This document shows positions 18,698-27,806 of a stretch of DNA of 64,000 nt, one piece after another. The notes under the pieces are model-generated. The model did not search any database, was not told where the DNA came from, and worked only from the letters and a program-made list of their open reading frames with translations. The DNA is from Vreelandella halophila (GTDB taxonomy: Bacteria; Pseudomonadota; Gammaproteobacteria; Pseudomonadales; Oleiphilaceae), in NCBI RefSeq assembly GCF_019903425.1, contig NZ_JACHUZ010000011.1:93682-157681 (forward strand), given 5' to 3'. Made by a program: the position numbers and the translations under genes. Every line of letters begins with the position of its first letter. Positions within the stretch are counted from its first letter, which is position 1.

Positions 18698-19159
18698 GTG
18701 ATTCATCTCATACGCGCGACAGTGGTCGTGCTGATCCTTGCGCTCGCGGGTTGTGACGGCATGCCCGGCGGCCTGGGTGGCAGTACCGAGTTTGCGTCCG
18801 CGGAGGGCGAACCGGTGGGCACCGCCGATCTGCAGGGGCAGTGGGTCTTCGTCAACTACTGGGCCGAGTGGTGCAAGCCCTGCTATGAAGAGATCCCGGA
18901 GCTGAACGCGCTGGACCAGCGTGACGGCGTGCGCGTCCTCGGCGTCAACTTTGACGAGGTTGAGGGTGACGCGTTGCGCACGCTCATGGACGACATGGGC
19001 ATTGATTTCACCGTCGTTACCGATGACCCCCAGGCCCACTACGGCTGGGAGCACCCGGTCTCGCTTCCTGCTACCTTTGTGATCAACCCTGAGGGTGATG
19101 TGGTGGAGGCCCGCTTCGGGGAGCAGACCGAGGAGGAACTGGTCGAGGTTATGGAGTAG
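18698..19159 (+). CDS. TlpA-like thioredoxin-fold lipoprotein
   Basis: A secreted thiol-disulfide protein of about 153 residues. It starts with a lipoprotein signal ending in LALAG followed by Cys, so it should be lipid-anchored facing the periplasm. The thioredoxin fold follows with active site CKPC in WAEWCKPCYEEIPELNAL and the cis-proline loop SLPATFVI. These features fit TlpA/ResA reductases, which reduce periplasmic disulfides, for example during cytochrome c maturation. The GTG at 18698 is preferred over a TTG 6 bp upstream because CAGGAG lies 7 bp before it. The stop is 4 bp before dnaE. Confidence 0.85.
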   Translation: MIHLIRATVVVLILALAGCDGMPGGLGGSTEFASAEGEPVGTADLQGQWVFVNYWAEWCKPCYEEIPELNALDQRDGVRVLGVNFDEVEGDALRTLMDDMGIDFTVVTDDPQAHYGWEHPVSLPATFVINPEGDVVEARFGEQTEEELVEVME

Positions 19160-19163
19160 CCCT

Positions 19164-22100
19164 GTGTCGCGCACATTCGTTCATCTTCGCGTCCATTCGG
19201 AGTATTCCCTGGTCGATGGCCTGATCCGGATCAAGCCACTGATCGAACGTGCGGCGGAAATGGGCATGCCCGCCATCGGGCTGACCGAACAGTCCAACAT
19301 GTGCTCGCTGGTGAAGTTCTACGAGGGCACCACCAGCGCCGGCATCAAGCCGGTCATCGGCGCGGACCTCTGGTTGCGCAACACCGAGGACCCGAACAAG
19401 CCCTTCCGCATCACCCTGCTGGCGCGTAACCAGACCGGCTTCGGCAACCTCACCGAGATCATTTCCCTGGGCTACACCGATGGTCTGGCCACCGGTATTC
19501 CAGTCGTGGAGCGGGAGTGGATCGAGCAGCGGGCGGAAGGGCTGCTCATGCTCTCCGGTGCCCGGGAAGGGGATATCGGCCGTGCGATCCTGGCCGGGAA
19601 AGAAGGGCTGGCCGAGGAGCGGGCGCGCTACTGGGCCGGCCTTTTCCCCGGCGCTTTCTATTTTGAGCTCCAGCGCACCGGTCGCCCCTATGACGAGGAC
19701 TGTGTGCACGGGCAGGTGGCCCTGGCCCAAACGCTGGAGCTGCCGGTGGTGGCCACCAACGACGTTCACTTCCTGGAGGCCGACGACTTCGAGGCCCACG
19801 AGGCCCGGGTCTGTATCGGCGAGAGCAAGACTCTGGACGATCCCCGCCGGGAACGGCGCTTCAGCGACCAGCAGTACCTCCGTTCCCAGGAGGAGATGAT
19901 CGAGCTGTTCGAGGACATCCCGGAGGCGATCGACAACACCATTGAGATTGCACGCCGGTGCACGGTCCCGGTCAAGCTGGGCGAGATCTCGCTGCCCCAG
20001 TACCCCATCCCGGACGGGATGACAATGGATGAGTACTTCCGCAAGGTCTCGGAAGAGGGGCTTGAGAAGCGCCTTGAGCGCATCCTGGACCGCACGGACC
20101 CCAACTATGAGGAGAAGCGGGCGCGCTATTACGAACGCCTGGATTTCGAGCTCAACATCGTCAACCAGATGGGCTTCCCGGGCTACTTCCTGATCGTGAT
20201 GGATTTCATCCAGTGGGCCAAGGACAACGGCGTGCCCGTGGGGCCGGGGCGTGGTTCCGGCGCCGGCTCGCTGGTGGCCTATGCGCTGCTGATCACCAAC
20301 ATCGACCCGATGCAGTACGACCTGCTGTTTGAGCGCTTCCTCAATCCGGAACGGGTCTCGATGCCTGACTTTGACGTGGACTTCTGCATGGAAGGCCGCG
20401 ACCGGGTCATCCACTATGTGGCCGAACGCTACGGTAAGAACGCCGTTTCCCAGATCATTACCTTCGGCACCATGGCGGCCAAGGCCGTGGTACGCGACGT
20501 CGCCCGGGTCCAGGGCAAGTCCTACGGGCTGGCGGACCGCATGTCCAAGCTCATTCCCTTCGATCCGGGAATGACCCTGGAACGGGCCCATGAGGAAGAA
20601 GAGCCGCTGCGCGAGTTCCTGGAGCAGGATGAGGAAGCCCAGGAAATCTGGGAGATGGCGAAGAAGCTCGAGGGCATCTGCCGTAACGCAGGCAAGCACG
20701 CCGGCGGCGTGGTGATCGCGCCCACCAAGCTGACCGATTTCGCCCCGCTGTACTGTGAAGAAGACGGCGGCAGTGTCGTCACCCAGTTCGACAAGAACGA
20801 CGTGGAGGAGGCCGGACTGGTCAAGTTCGACTTCCTCGGCCTGCGGACCCTGACCATCATCGACTGGGCCCTAGCCATGGTGAATCGCCGCCGGCGCGAG
20901 CGCGGCGAGTCGGACATCGACATCGACGAGATCCCGCTGGACGACCAACCCTCCTTCGAGCTGCTCAAGAAGGCCGAGACCACCGCCGTGTTCCAGCTGG
21001 AATCCCGGGGCATGAAGGACCTGATCCGGCGACTGGAACCGGCCAGCCTGGAGGACATGATCGCGCTGGTGGCGCTGTTCCGCCCGGGCCCTCTGCAGTC
21101 CGGCATGGTGGACGACTTCATCGACCGCAAGCACGGCCGCCAGCCCGAGGCCTACCCGCATCCGGATTTCCAGTACGACGGTCTCAAGCCGGTGCTCAAG
21201 CCCACTCACGGCATCATCCTCTATCAGGAGCAGGTGATGCAGATCGCGCAGGTCATGGCGGGCTTCTCCCTCGGCCAGGCGGACCTGCTGCGCCGGGCTA
21301 TGGGCAAGAAGAAAGCCTCCGAGATGGAGAAGCAGAAGAAGGCGTTCCTGGAGGGCTGCGAGAACAACGGCATCAGCAAGGAACTGGCGGACAACATCTT
21401 CGATCTGGTGGAAAAATTCGCCGGTTACGGCTTCAACAAGTCGCACTCGGCGGCCTACGCGCTGGTGTCCTATCAGACGCTCTGGCTCAAGGCCCACTAC
21501 CCGGCCGAATTCATGGCGGCGGTGCTGACCGCAGACATGCAGAACACCGACAAGGTGGTGACACTGGTCGAGGAATGCCGCCGCATGGGGCTGGACCTGG
21601 TCCTGCCGGATGTGAACACCAGTGAGTTCAGCTTCACCGTCAATGACGACGGCCAGGTGGTCTACGGTCTTGGCGCGATCAAGGGCCTGGGTGAAGGGCC
21701 CATTGAAAGCATCACGGCGGCGCGCCAGGAAGACGGTGCCTTCCGCGACATGTTCGATTTCTGCGCACGCGTGGAGATGCGCAAGGTCAACAAGCGCGCC
21801 ATCGAGGCACTGATCCGCGCCGGCGCCCTGGATAACCTGGGCCCGAGCCGGGCGAAGATGATGGCCAGTATCGACAAGGCCATCCAGCAGGCCGGCCAGC
21901 TCAGCCGCAATGCCAATGCCGGCATGGGCGACCTGTTCGGTGAGGATCTGGTCTCCACCGGGGATGAAAATCCCTTCGCGGATGTGGCCCACCTGCGCGA
22001 GTGGAGCGACAAGCAGCGCCTCCAGGCGGAGAAGGAAACCCTGGGGCTCTACCTGACGGGTCATCCCTTCGATGCCTACGAGAGCGAGGTCCGCCATTTC

Positions 22101-22649
22101 GTGCCTACGCCCATCGCCAACCTGCAGCAGGGCAAAGGCACCCAGCGGATTGCCGGCCTGGTGGTGGCGGTGCGCACCATGAAGAACCGCCGTGGCCAGC
22201 CCATGGCGTTCGTCACTCTGGACGATCGCAGCGCCCGCATTGAGGCGACCCTTTTCACGGACGCCTTCATGGAGTACAAGGATCTTCTGCAGGCGGACAA
22301 TGTGCTGATCCTGGAAGGGCGCATCAGCTACGATGACTACAGCGGATCGCTCAAGATGACTGCGGACGGTGTGATGGACATCAATGCTGCCCGCCGCCAG
22401 TACAGCCACGGCATCCGCCTTGCGGTGGACCGCCCCCAGTGCGCCAACGGCTTTCTGGATCACCTGGAGGAAGTGCTGCGGCCCTATCGCGGCAACGGCT
22501 GCCCGGTTAATCTAGCCTATTACAGCCCGGAGGCGAGCACGCTTATCCGCCTGGGTGAGGACTGGCAGGTGCAGCCGGACGACGAATTGCTGTTGAGCCT
22601 GCGCCACCTGCTGGGCGACGATCGCGTGACTTTGGTATACGATGAATAA
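19164..22649 (+). CDS. dnaE: DNA polymerase III alpha subunit
   Basis: The replicative polymerase catalytic subunit, 1161 residues with a GTG start, practically the length of E. coli DnaE (1160). Domains in order: PHP domain (FVHLRVHSEYSLVDGLI, and later TNDVHFLEADDFEAHEARVCI), the palm with the metal-binding aspartates in MPDFDVDFCMEGRDRVI, the fingers and beta-binding region (GYGFNKSHSAAYALVSYQT), and a C-terminal OB fold (about 990-1080). The GTG at 19164 fits the family N-terminus SRTFVHLRVH. It is followed by accA after 30 bp, the usual gammaproteobacterial order. Confidence 0.98.
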   Translation: MSRTFVHLRVHSEYSLVDGLIRIKPLIERAAEMGMPAIGLTEQSNMCSLVKFYEGTTSAGIKPVIGADLWLRNTEDPNKPFRITLLARNQTGFGNLTEIISLGYTDGLATGIPVVEREWIEQRAEGLLMLSGAREGDIGRAILAGKEGLAEERARYWAGLFPGAFYFELQRTGRPYDEDCVHGQVALAQTLELPVVATNDVHFLEADDFEAHEARVCIGESKTLDDPRRERRFSDQQYLRSQEEMIELFEDIPEAIDNTIEIARRCTVPVKLGEISLPQYPIPDGMTMDEYFRKVSEEGLEKRLERILDRTDPNYEEKRARYYERLDFELNIVNQMGFPGYFLIVMDFIQWAKDNGVPVGPGRGSGAGSLVAYALLITNIDPMQYDLLFERFLNPERVSMPDFDVDFCMEGRDRVIHYVAERYGKNAVSQIITFGTMAAKAVVRDVARVQGKSYGLADRMSKLIPFDPGMTLERAHEEEEPLREFLEQDEEAQEIWEMAKKLEGICRNAGKHAGGVVIAPTKLTDFAPLYCEEDGGSVVTQFDKNDVEEAGLVKFDFLGLRTLTIIDWALAMVNRRRRERGESDIDIDEIPLDDQPSFELLKKAETTAVFQLESRGMKDLIRRLEPASLEDMIALVALFRPGPLQSGMVDDFIDRKHGRQPEAYPHPDFQYDGLKPVLKPTHGIILYQEQVMQIAQVMAGFSLGQADLLRRAMGKKKASEMEKQKKAFLEGCENNGISKELADNIFDLVEKFAGYGFNKSHSAAYALVSYQTLWLKAHYPAEFMAAVLTADMQNTDKVVTLVEECRRMGLDLVLPDVNTSEFSFTVNDDGQVVYGLGAIKGLGEGPIESITAARQEDGAFRDMFDFCARVEMRKVNKRAIEALIRAGALDNLGPSRAKMMASIDKAIQQAGQLSRNANAGMGDLFGEDLVSTGDENPFADVAHLREWSDKQRLQAEKETLGLYLTGHPFDAYESEVRHFVPTPIANLQQGKGTQRIAGLVVAVRTMKNRRGQPMAFVTLDDRSARIEATLFTDAFMEYKDLLQADNVLILEGRISYDDYSGSLKMTADGVMDINAARRQYSHGIRLAVDRPQCANGFLDHLEEVLRPYRGNGCPVNLAYYSPEASTLIRLGEDWQVQPDDELLLSLRHLLGDDRVTLVYDE

Positions 22650-22679
22650 ACGGTTGCAAGAAACAACAGATGGAGCGCC

Positions 22680-23636
22680 ATGAACCCCCAATACCTGGAT
22701 TTCGAACAGCCCATCGCCGAACTCGAGGACAAGATCGAGGAACTCCGTCTGGTCGGCAATGATGCCGACGTCAACATCTCGGAGGAGATCAACAGGCTCC
22801 GCAACAAGAGCATCAGCCTGACCGAGAGCATATTCGGCGACCTCAAGGCATGGGACATCGCGCGGCTGGCGCGCCATCCCCAACGTCCCTACACTCTCGA
22901 CTACATCGATGAAGTGTTCACGGATTTCGATGAACTCCACGGTGATCGCAGCTTTGCGGATGACCCGGCCATTGTGGGTGGCCTGGCACGGCTTGATGGC
23001 CGGCCCGTGATGGTCATCGGTCACCAGAAGGGGCGTGAGATCAAGGACAAGGTCTACCGCAATTTCGGCATGCCCAAGCCCGAGGGCTACCGCAAGGCGG
23101 CACGGCTCATGCGTATGGCTGAGCGGTTCCAGCTGCCACTGATAACACTGATCGACACACCCGGTGCCTATCCGGGTATCGGTGCCGAGGAACGTGGCCA
23201 GAGCGAAGCGATCGCCAGCAACCTCGCGCTGATGTCCCGGTTGCAGACGCCCATCATCTGCACCGTCATCGGTGAGGGCGGCTCCGGGGGTGCGCTGGCC
23301 ATCGGCGTCGGTGATCGGCTCTGCATGCTCCAGTATTCCACCTACGCGGTTATCTCGCCCGAGGGCTGTGCCTCAATACTGTGGAAGAGCGCCGACCACG
23401 CGGCCGACGCAGCCGCTGCCATGGGGGTGACGGCGGACCGGCTCAAGTCCCTGGGTGTCTCCGACCGCATCATCCCGGAGCCGCTGGGTGGAGCCCATCG
23501 CGACCAGTCCACCGTGGGGGCGAGCCTGCGGCAGGCCCTGGTTGAGGAGCTGGAAGCACTGGAGCAGCTCTCCATTCCGGATCTTCTGGAACAGCGTTAC
23601 GAGCGTCTGACCTACTACAATGCCAGCAAGCAGTGA
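22680..23636 (+). CDS. accA: acetyl-CoA carboxylase carboxyltransferase subunit alpha
   Basis: AccA with AccD transfers the carboxyl group from biotin to acetyl-CoA, giving malonyl-CoA for fatty acid synthesis. The 318-residue protein matches E. coli AccA (319) throughout: N-terminal [31 protein letters not shown], the acyl-CoA site region [24 protein letters not shown], and [16 protein letters not shown]. All family landmarks are intact. Its end overlaps the tilS start by 17 bp, so the two genes are translationally linked, a common arrangement downstream of dnaE. Confidence 0.98.
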   Translation: MNPQYLDFEQPIAELEDKIEELRLVGNDADVNISEEINRLRNKSISLTESIFGDLKAWDIARLARHPQRPYTLDYIDEVFTDFDELHGDRSFADDPAIVGGLARLDGRPVMVIGHQKGREIKDKVYRNFGMPKPEGYRKAARLMRMAERFQLPLITLIDTPGAYPGIGAEERGQSEAIASNLALMSRLQTPIICTVIGEGGSGGALAIGVGDRLCMLQYSTYAVISPEGCASILWKSADHAADAAAAMGVTADRLKSLGVSDRIIPEPLGGAHRDQSTVGASLRQALVEELEALEQLSIPDLLEQRYERLTYYNASKQ

Positions 23637-24978
23637 CCAGCTGGCACTGGAGAACTGGCCGCCGGATCTGACGGCAGCCTTCAAGGATCTTCCCGAAAGC
23701 CGCCGCTGGTGGATTGCCCTCAGCGGCGGCTGTGACTCCCTCTTTCTTCTGCACTGTCTGGCAACACTAGCGCCGCGTCACGGCGTCACCCTCCATGCGA
23801 TTCACCTTCACCATGGGCTGAACGCCGAGGCGGATCAGTGGCAGCAGCACTGTGAGCAGGTCTGTGAGGGGCTGGCTGTGCCGCTGGTGAGCGAGCGCCT
23901 GGCACTGGATCCGGACCAGCCGGATCTGGAAGCCCGGGCCAGAGAGGCACGGTACGAATGCTTTGAATCCCTGCTGGAACCCGGGGATCTGCTGTTCATG
24001 GCCCACCATGGGGACGACCAGGCCGAAACCGTGCTGCTGCGACTGCTGCGCGGCAGTGGTGTGCGCGGTCTGGCCGGGATGCCGGCGGAAAGGGAACTGG
24101 GCAACGGCCGTCTGGTGCGGCCCCTGTTGGGTCTGGAACGGCGGCGCATCGAGGCCCTGGCCCGTGACTGGATGCTGGACTGGTGCGAAGACGGCTCCAA
24201 CCGGGACACCCGATTTGACCGCAACTACCTGCGCCACGAGATCATGCCGCGCCTGGAAGCGCGCTGGCCCCGAAGCGGCCGGCGCATGGGCCGCAGCGCT
24301 GAGCACTGCCGGGAAGCGGAGCAGCTGCTTTCGGAGCTGGCCGATATGGATGCCCGGAGCACTGCCAGCGGGCAGGGCATCAGCGTACAGGCACTGGCGC
24401 AGCTGAGCGGGCCCCGGCGCCAACAGCTTCTGCGCCACCTGCTGATTGGCCATGGCTGCCAGCCCCCGGGTGAACGGCGCCTGGCGTCCGGGCTGGAAGC
24501 ACTGCTGTACGCACCAGATGACGGTCAACCGGAACTGCGAGGGGAGGATTGGCGGGTCTGTCGCTTCCGGGACCAACTCTGGCTGGTTCCGGATCTTCCG
24601 GTAGTCCGCATGGATGCAGACGCCGAGTGGTCGGTGAACGGCAGTCTGGAGTGGTTTGGAACCCTGCTTACCTCCGCGCGGCGTGAGGGAAGCGGTCTGG
24701 CCATTGAGGCGGGAGAGCGGTTGCGTATCCAGGCCCGCAGGGGTGGTGAGCGCTTCCGCCCCGGTCCCGGCCAGCCCCATCGCCCGTTGAGCAAGTGGCT
24801 GCAGGAACAACGGATTCCGCCCTGGGAAAGGGCCCATCTCCCCCTGGTTTTCAGTGACGGGGAATTGGTTGCGATTGCGGATCTGTGGCTCGCGCCGGAG
24901 TGGCGCGCTGGGGAAGGCCAGACCGGCTGGATGCCGGTCTGGTGCCGCCCCTGGCAGTTGCTGAAGGCGGCGCCGTAA
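23620..24978 (+). CDS. tilS: tRNA(Ile)-lysidine synthase
   Basis: TilS attaches lysine to C34 of the CAU-anticodon tRNA-Ile, changing both codon and aminoacylation identity. The 452-residue protein has the N-type PP-loop ATPase motif SGGCDS at residues 35-40, the lysidine-synthetase segment [19 protein letters not shown], and the [16 protein letters not shown] block ([18 protein letters not shown]). The C-terminal substrate-binding domain (about 370-450) includes [23 protein letters not shown]. Length agrees with E. coli TilS (432). It begins within the 3' end of accA and is the last gene of the dnaE-accA-tilS run. Confidence 0.96.
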   Translation: MPASSDQLALENWPPDLTAAFKDLPESRRWWIALSGGCDSLFLLHCLATLAPRHGVTLHAIHLHHGLNAEADQWQQHCEQVCEGLAVPLVSERLALDPDQPDLEARAREARYECFESLLEPGDLLFMAHHGDDQAETVLLRLLRGSGVRGLAGMPAERELGNGRLVRPLLGLERRRIEALARDWMLDWCEDGSNRDTRFDRNYLRHEIMPRLEARWPRSGRRMGRSAEHCREAEQLLSELADMDARSTASGQGISVQALAQLSGPRRQQLLRHLLIGHGCQPPGERRLASGLEALLYAPDDGQPELRGEDWRVCRFRDQLWLVPDLPVVRMDADAEWSVNGSLEWFGTLLTSARREGSGLAIEAGERLRIQARRGGERFRPGPGQPHRPLSKWLQEQRIPPWERAHLPLVFSDGELVAIADLWLAPEWRAGEGQTGWMPVWCRPWQLLKAAP

Positions 24979-24984
24979 TCCGGA

Positions 24985-25743
24985 TTACTTGCGGCGCTTG
25001 AGCACCCAGATTTCCAGCATGACCCATTCCTCGCCCGGGTAGTTGGAGCGTTCCAGCTCGGACATCAGGCGGTGACGCGACGCCATGCTGCCAACGAACT
25101 CAAAGCGTTCCAGCAGGATGCGCTTGGTGGCGTCCGCCGCTTCCAGCGCGAAGGGGTTGAGGAAGTTCACCAGCATATAGCCTTCGTCATCCCCGGCGGC
25201 GAACTCATCCATCAGCCGCTCTACCGCATCCGGCTGCAGGTAGACCAGCGCTGCCGTGGAGATCAGGATGTTGGCGTTCTTCATGGTGCGTTCGAGTTCC
25301 GCCTGGGTCGCGGCATCCGGCGTGTTCAGGTCCGCCTGGATGGTGTTGTCGTAGATGCCGGCGGACTGGCCGTAGGCCAGGGCGTTGGCGGAGATGTCGA
25401 TGCCGGTGACGTTGGCGTTGAAGCGCCTCGGCTGGGCCACCTTCTTACAGGTTTCCGCGTTCTTCCAGTTCTCGCGGATGCCGTCATAGTCCATGCCGTT
25501 GATGGTCGCCATGGTGGTGTTGCCGAAGCAGCCGGCGAGGTCAACAACATTGAGGGCACCGCTGGCGGCCTTCTTCTCGGCCCAGGGCTTGATCAGGCGA
25601 TCGAAGGTCAGGCGGTTGAAGTTGTCCGAGACGTATTGCAGGTCGTCGAGGATGCGTTCCTTGAAGGGGACGGGCGTTTCCGCCACGTAGATATCGTCAA
25701 AGTGCTGTTTTTTCTCGTCGGTTTGTACGCCTGAATCACTCAT
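24985..25743 (-). CDS. class I SAM-dependent methyltransferase-like protein
   Basis: About 252 residues, with a Rossmann methyltransferase core: motif I VVDLAGCFGNTTMA (with Cys in the glycine loop), acidic motif VTGIDISANAL, and motif IV-like ANILISTAALVYL. The N-terminal DDIYVAETPVPFKERILDDLQYVSDNFNR resembles uncharacterised methyltransferases rather than a named enzyme, and I do not recognise a specific family. The ATG at 25743 is preferred over an in-frame start 30 bp upstream because it begins the polar N-terminus MSDSGVQTDEKK, but this is uncertain. It is convergent with tilS and shares no operon with the histidine kinase on its other side. Confidence 0.75.
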   Translation of the reverse strand: MSDSGVQTDEKKQHFDDIYVAETPVPFKERILDDLQYVSDNFNRLTFDRLIKPWAEKKAASGALNVVDLAGCFGNTTMATINGMDYDGIRENWKNAETCKKVAQPRRFNANVTGIDISANALAYGQSAGIYDNTIQADLNTPDAATQAELERTMKNANILISTAALVYLQPDAVERLMDEFAAGDDEGYMLVNFLNPFALEAADATKRILLERFEFVGSMASRHRLMSELERSNYPGEEWVMLEIWVLKRRK

Positions 25744-25801
25744 GCGCTCATTTCCATATTGCGAAAGGGGCACTTATGATCGTTGGGGGTGGGGTACCGG
25801 G

Positions 25802-27058
25802 TCAAGTCGGCCAGGTGATGACGGCCTGCACCATGCCTTCCTGTAGCCGCCGGAATTCGAACCGGGCATCGAACCGTTCCGTGACCGCTCGCACAATGGT
25901 CAGCCCGAGACCTTCGCTGCGCTCGGGGTCTCCCGTGGCGTCCTCCCCGGCTGGATTGGTTACCGTCATCACAAGGTCGGCACCGCTGCGCTGGAACCGC
26001 AGCTCGACGGTTTCACCGCCGGTGCCGTGGCGCAGTGCGTTCTCCAGCAGGTTGCGCAGTGCTGTTGCGGCCAGTGGCGCGGGCAGCGGCAGATCCGGCA
26101 GTGATGGCTCCGACTCGACCCGGATGCGGTCGCGCTCCGGCAGGTCCGCAATGGCCTGGTGGATCACGGTTTCCACAGCTGCCCTCTCATCGCTGTGTAT
26201 GCCCGAGCGTTCCACCCGGGCGAGCATCAGCAGCTGTTCAATGATGCGCTGCATGCGCTGGATGCCGGCCTCCGCCTGGTCCAAGGCCCGGGTGGCGCCG
26301 GGTGCCTGGCGTGTTGCCACCTGCAGGTTTGTCTTGATGGCGGTCAGTGGCGTGCGCAGCTCATGGGCCGCCTGGCTGGCGAAGCGTTGCTCGCGCCGTA
26401 TCGCCTCGTCCACCCGTGTCAGGAGATCGTTCAGGGTTGAGACCACGGGCTGGAGTTCCGCCGGGGCCGAGCCGATATCCACGGGCGTGAGCATGGAGGG
26501 GCTGCGCCGGGAGACCTCACGGCTGAGTCGCTCAAGTGGGGCCAGGCCACGGCTGATGCCGAACCAGACCACGCCAGTGCCGCCGGCAAGGGCCAGCGCG
26601 AAGGGCGCCACCAGTACCAGCAGGATGCCCTCACGCAGTTCGCCGCGTTCCGCCATGCGGTCCGCCGTGGTGATGTGCAGCCCGTTGTGCTCAAGGGTAT
26701 AGAGCCGCCAGCGCTCCCCGTTGATCGCCGTGTTCCGGTAGCCTGGCTCGCGGGCGCTCAGGGCCTGGCTGTCGGCGCCTTCGGTGCGCACCAGCACCTC
26801 GCCACTGGCTGCCTGGATCTGGCAGGCCACGCCCTCGGATTCCGGCTGCACCAGCTCCGTATCACTCCGGGAGCCTTCCAGGAGGCCGGGCTGGCGGGCG
26901 ACCAGGCCCGCGACCATCCGGGCGGAGGCAGCCAGGCGTTCATCCAGGGTATCGGAGACCTGGCTGCGCAGATCCACGAACAGCAGGGCGGCGGCGGAGG
27001 CCCACAGAATCCCCAGGGCCAGCCCCACGCCCAGAACCAGTCGCCGCTTCAGGGTCAT
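25802..27058 (-). CDS. sensor histidine kinase, PmrB/QseC type
   Basis: A 418-residue inner-membrane kinase. It has two membrane helices (about residues 7-29 and 140-165) enclosing a roughly 110-residue periplasmic sensor, a HAMP-like linker, the H-box AAHELRTPLTAIKTNLQ with the phosphorylated histidine, and the ATPase domain with N-box LRNLLENALRHG and the GLGLTIVRAV G-box. The layout matches QseC/PmrB kinases. Its start overlaps the response regulator stop by 4 bp. The pair is divergent from a periplasmic thiol-redox operon, an arrangement I recall from P. aeruginosa PA2476-PA2480, so it probably senses an envelope redox or metal signal (inference). Confidence 0.9.
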   Translation of the reverse strand: MTLKRRLVLGVGLALGILWASAAALLFVDLRSQVSDTLDERLAASARMVAGLVARQPGLLEGSRSDTELVQPESEGVACQIQAASGEVLVRTEGADSQALSAREPGYRNTAINGERWRLYTLEHNGLHITTADRMAERGELREGILLVLVAPFALALAGGTGVVWFGISRGLAPLERLSREVSRRSPSMLTPVDIGSAPAELQPVVSTLNDLLTRVDEAIRREQRFASQAAHELRTPLTAIKTNLQVATRQAPGATRALDQAEAGIQRMQRIIEQLLMLARVERSGIHSDERAAVETVIHQAIADLPERDRIRVESEPSLPDLPLPAPLAATALRNLLENALRHGTGGETVELRFQRSGADLVMTVTNPAGEDATGDPERSEGLGLTIVRAVTERFDARFEFRRLQEGMVQAVITWPT

Positions 27059-27741
27059 GGGGCTTCCCCGCCGTCATCGCCGGGCGGCGGGCCCAGCCGG
27101 TACCCCATGCCACGGACCGTCTGGATCAGATCCCGGCCCAGTTTCTGGCGCAGGTGGTGGATGTGGACATTGAGGGCATTACTGCCGATTTCCGTTTCCA
27201 TACCGTAGAGGGCGTCCTTCAGCTGGTCCTCCGTCAGCAGGCTGTCGCCGGAGCGCAGGAACTTCTCCAGAAGCAGGAGTTCCCGGCGCGAGAGGCTGAT
27301 GGGCACCCCGTTCAGTGTTACTTCGCCGCGTTCCGGCAGAAAGCGCAGGCTGCCATGTTCGAATACGGGCGAGGCCTGCCCCGAGGCGCGGCGCAGAAGG
27401 GCCCGGAGGCGGGCGCTGAGCTCGTCCAGGTCAAACGGTTTGAGCACGTAGTCGTCCGCTCCGGATTCCAGCCCGGTTACACGGTCATCCATGGCATCCC
27501 TCGCCGTCAGAACCAGTACCGGTACGCTCAGTCCGCGTGCCCGCCACTGGCGCAGCAGTTCCAGGCCGTCCCTGTCTGGAAGGCCCAGGTCCAGGATCAC
27601 GATGTCGGTATTCACCGTCGCCATGGCGTGCTCCGCGCCCCTGGCGCTGGTCACCCGGTCGACCACGAAGGGCTCCATCTCCAGGCCGCTGATTAGGCCG
27701 GAGGCCACCAGATCGTCGTCTTCAATCAGCAACACATGCAT
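27055..27741 (-). CDS. OmpR-family response regulator, PmrA/QseB type
   Basis: About 228 residues: a receiver domain with acidic pair EDDD, phospho-acceptor Asp in DIVILDLGLPDRDG and Lys in VLKPFDLDELSARL, followed by a winged-helix DNA-binding domain (LSRRELLLLEKFLRSGDSLLTEDQL ... NALNVHIHHLRQKLG). This is the standard OmpR/PhoB layout, closest in style to QseB/PmrA. The ATG at 27741 gives the canonical MHVLLIEDDD start; a GTG 12 bp upstream is also possible. A CTTAAT-N5-CTTAAT direct repeat of the PmrA-box kind begins at the base next to this start codon and lies before dsbD, so autoregulation and control of the dsb operon are likely. Confidence 0.92.
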   Translation of the reverse strand: MHVLLIEDDDLVASGLISGLEMEPFVVDRVTSARGAEHAMATVNTDIVILDLGLPDRDGLELLRQWRARGLSVPVLVLTARDAMDDRVTGLESGADDYVLKPFDLDELSARLRALLRRASGQASPVFEHGSLRFLPERGEVTLNGVPISLSRRELLLLEKFLRSGDSLLTEDQLKDALYGMETEIGSNALNVHIHHLRQKLGRDLIQTVRGMGYRLGPPPGDDGGEAP

Positions 27742-27758
27742 CTTAATGCCCACTTAAT
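27742..27758. promoter_or_regulatory. PmrA/QseB-box-like direct repeat CTTAAT-N5-CTTAAT
   Basis: Two perfect CTTAAT hexamers (27742-27747 and 27753-27758) are separated by GCCCA. The 11-bp period is that of OmpR-family half-sites on one face of the helix, and the sequence fits the (C/T)TTAA(G/T)-N5-(C/T)TTAA(T/G) consensus known for PmrA. It lies between the response regulator start (27741) and the dsbD start (27807), the natural place for the regulator encoded next door to act. Confidence 0.7.
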
Positions 27759-27806
27759 CGGTGCCCTGCACAATCCCGCGAGTTGTACGAACAGCAGGGA
27801 GATGGA

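Noticed and set aside
20871..22463. A 530-codon minus-strand frame opposite dnaE
   Set aside because: dnaE is unambiguous here; the antisense frame has shadow composition.
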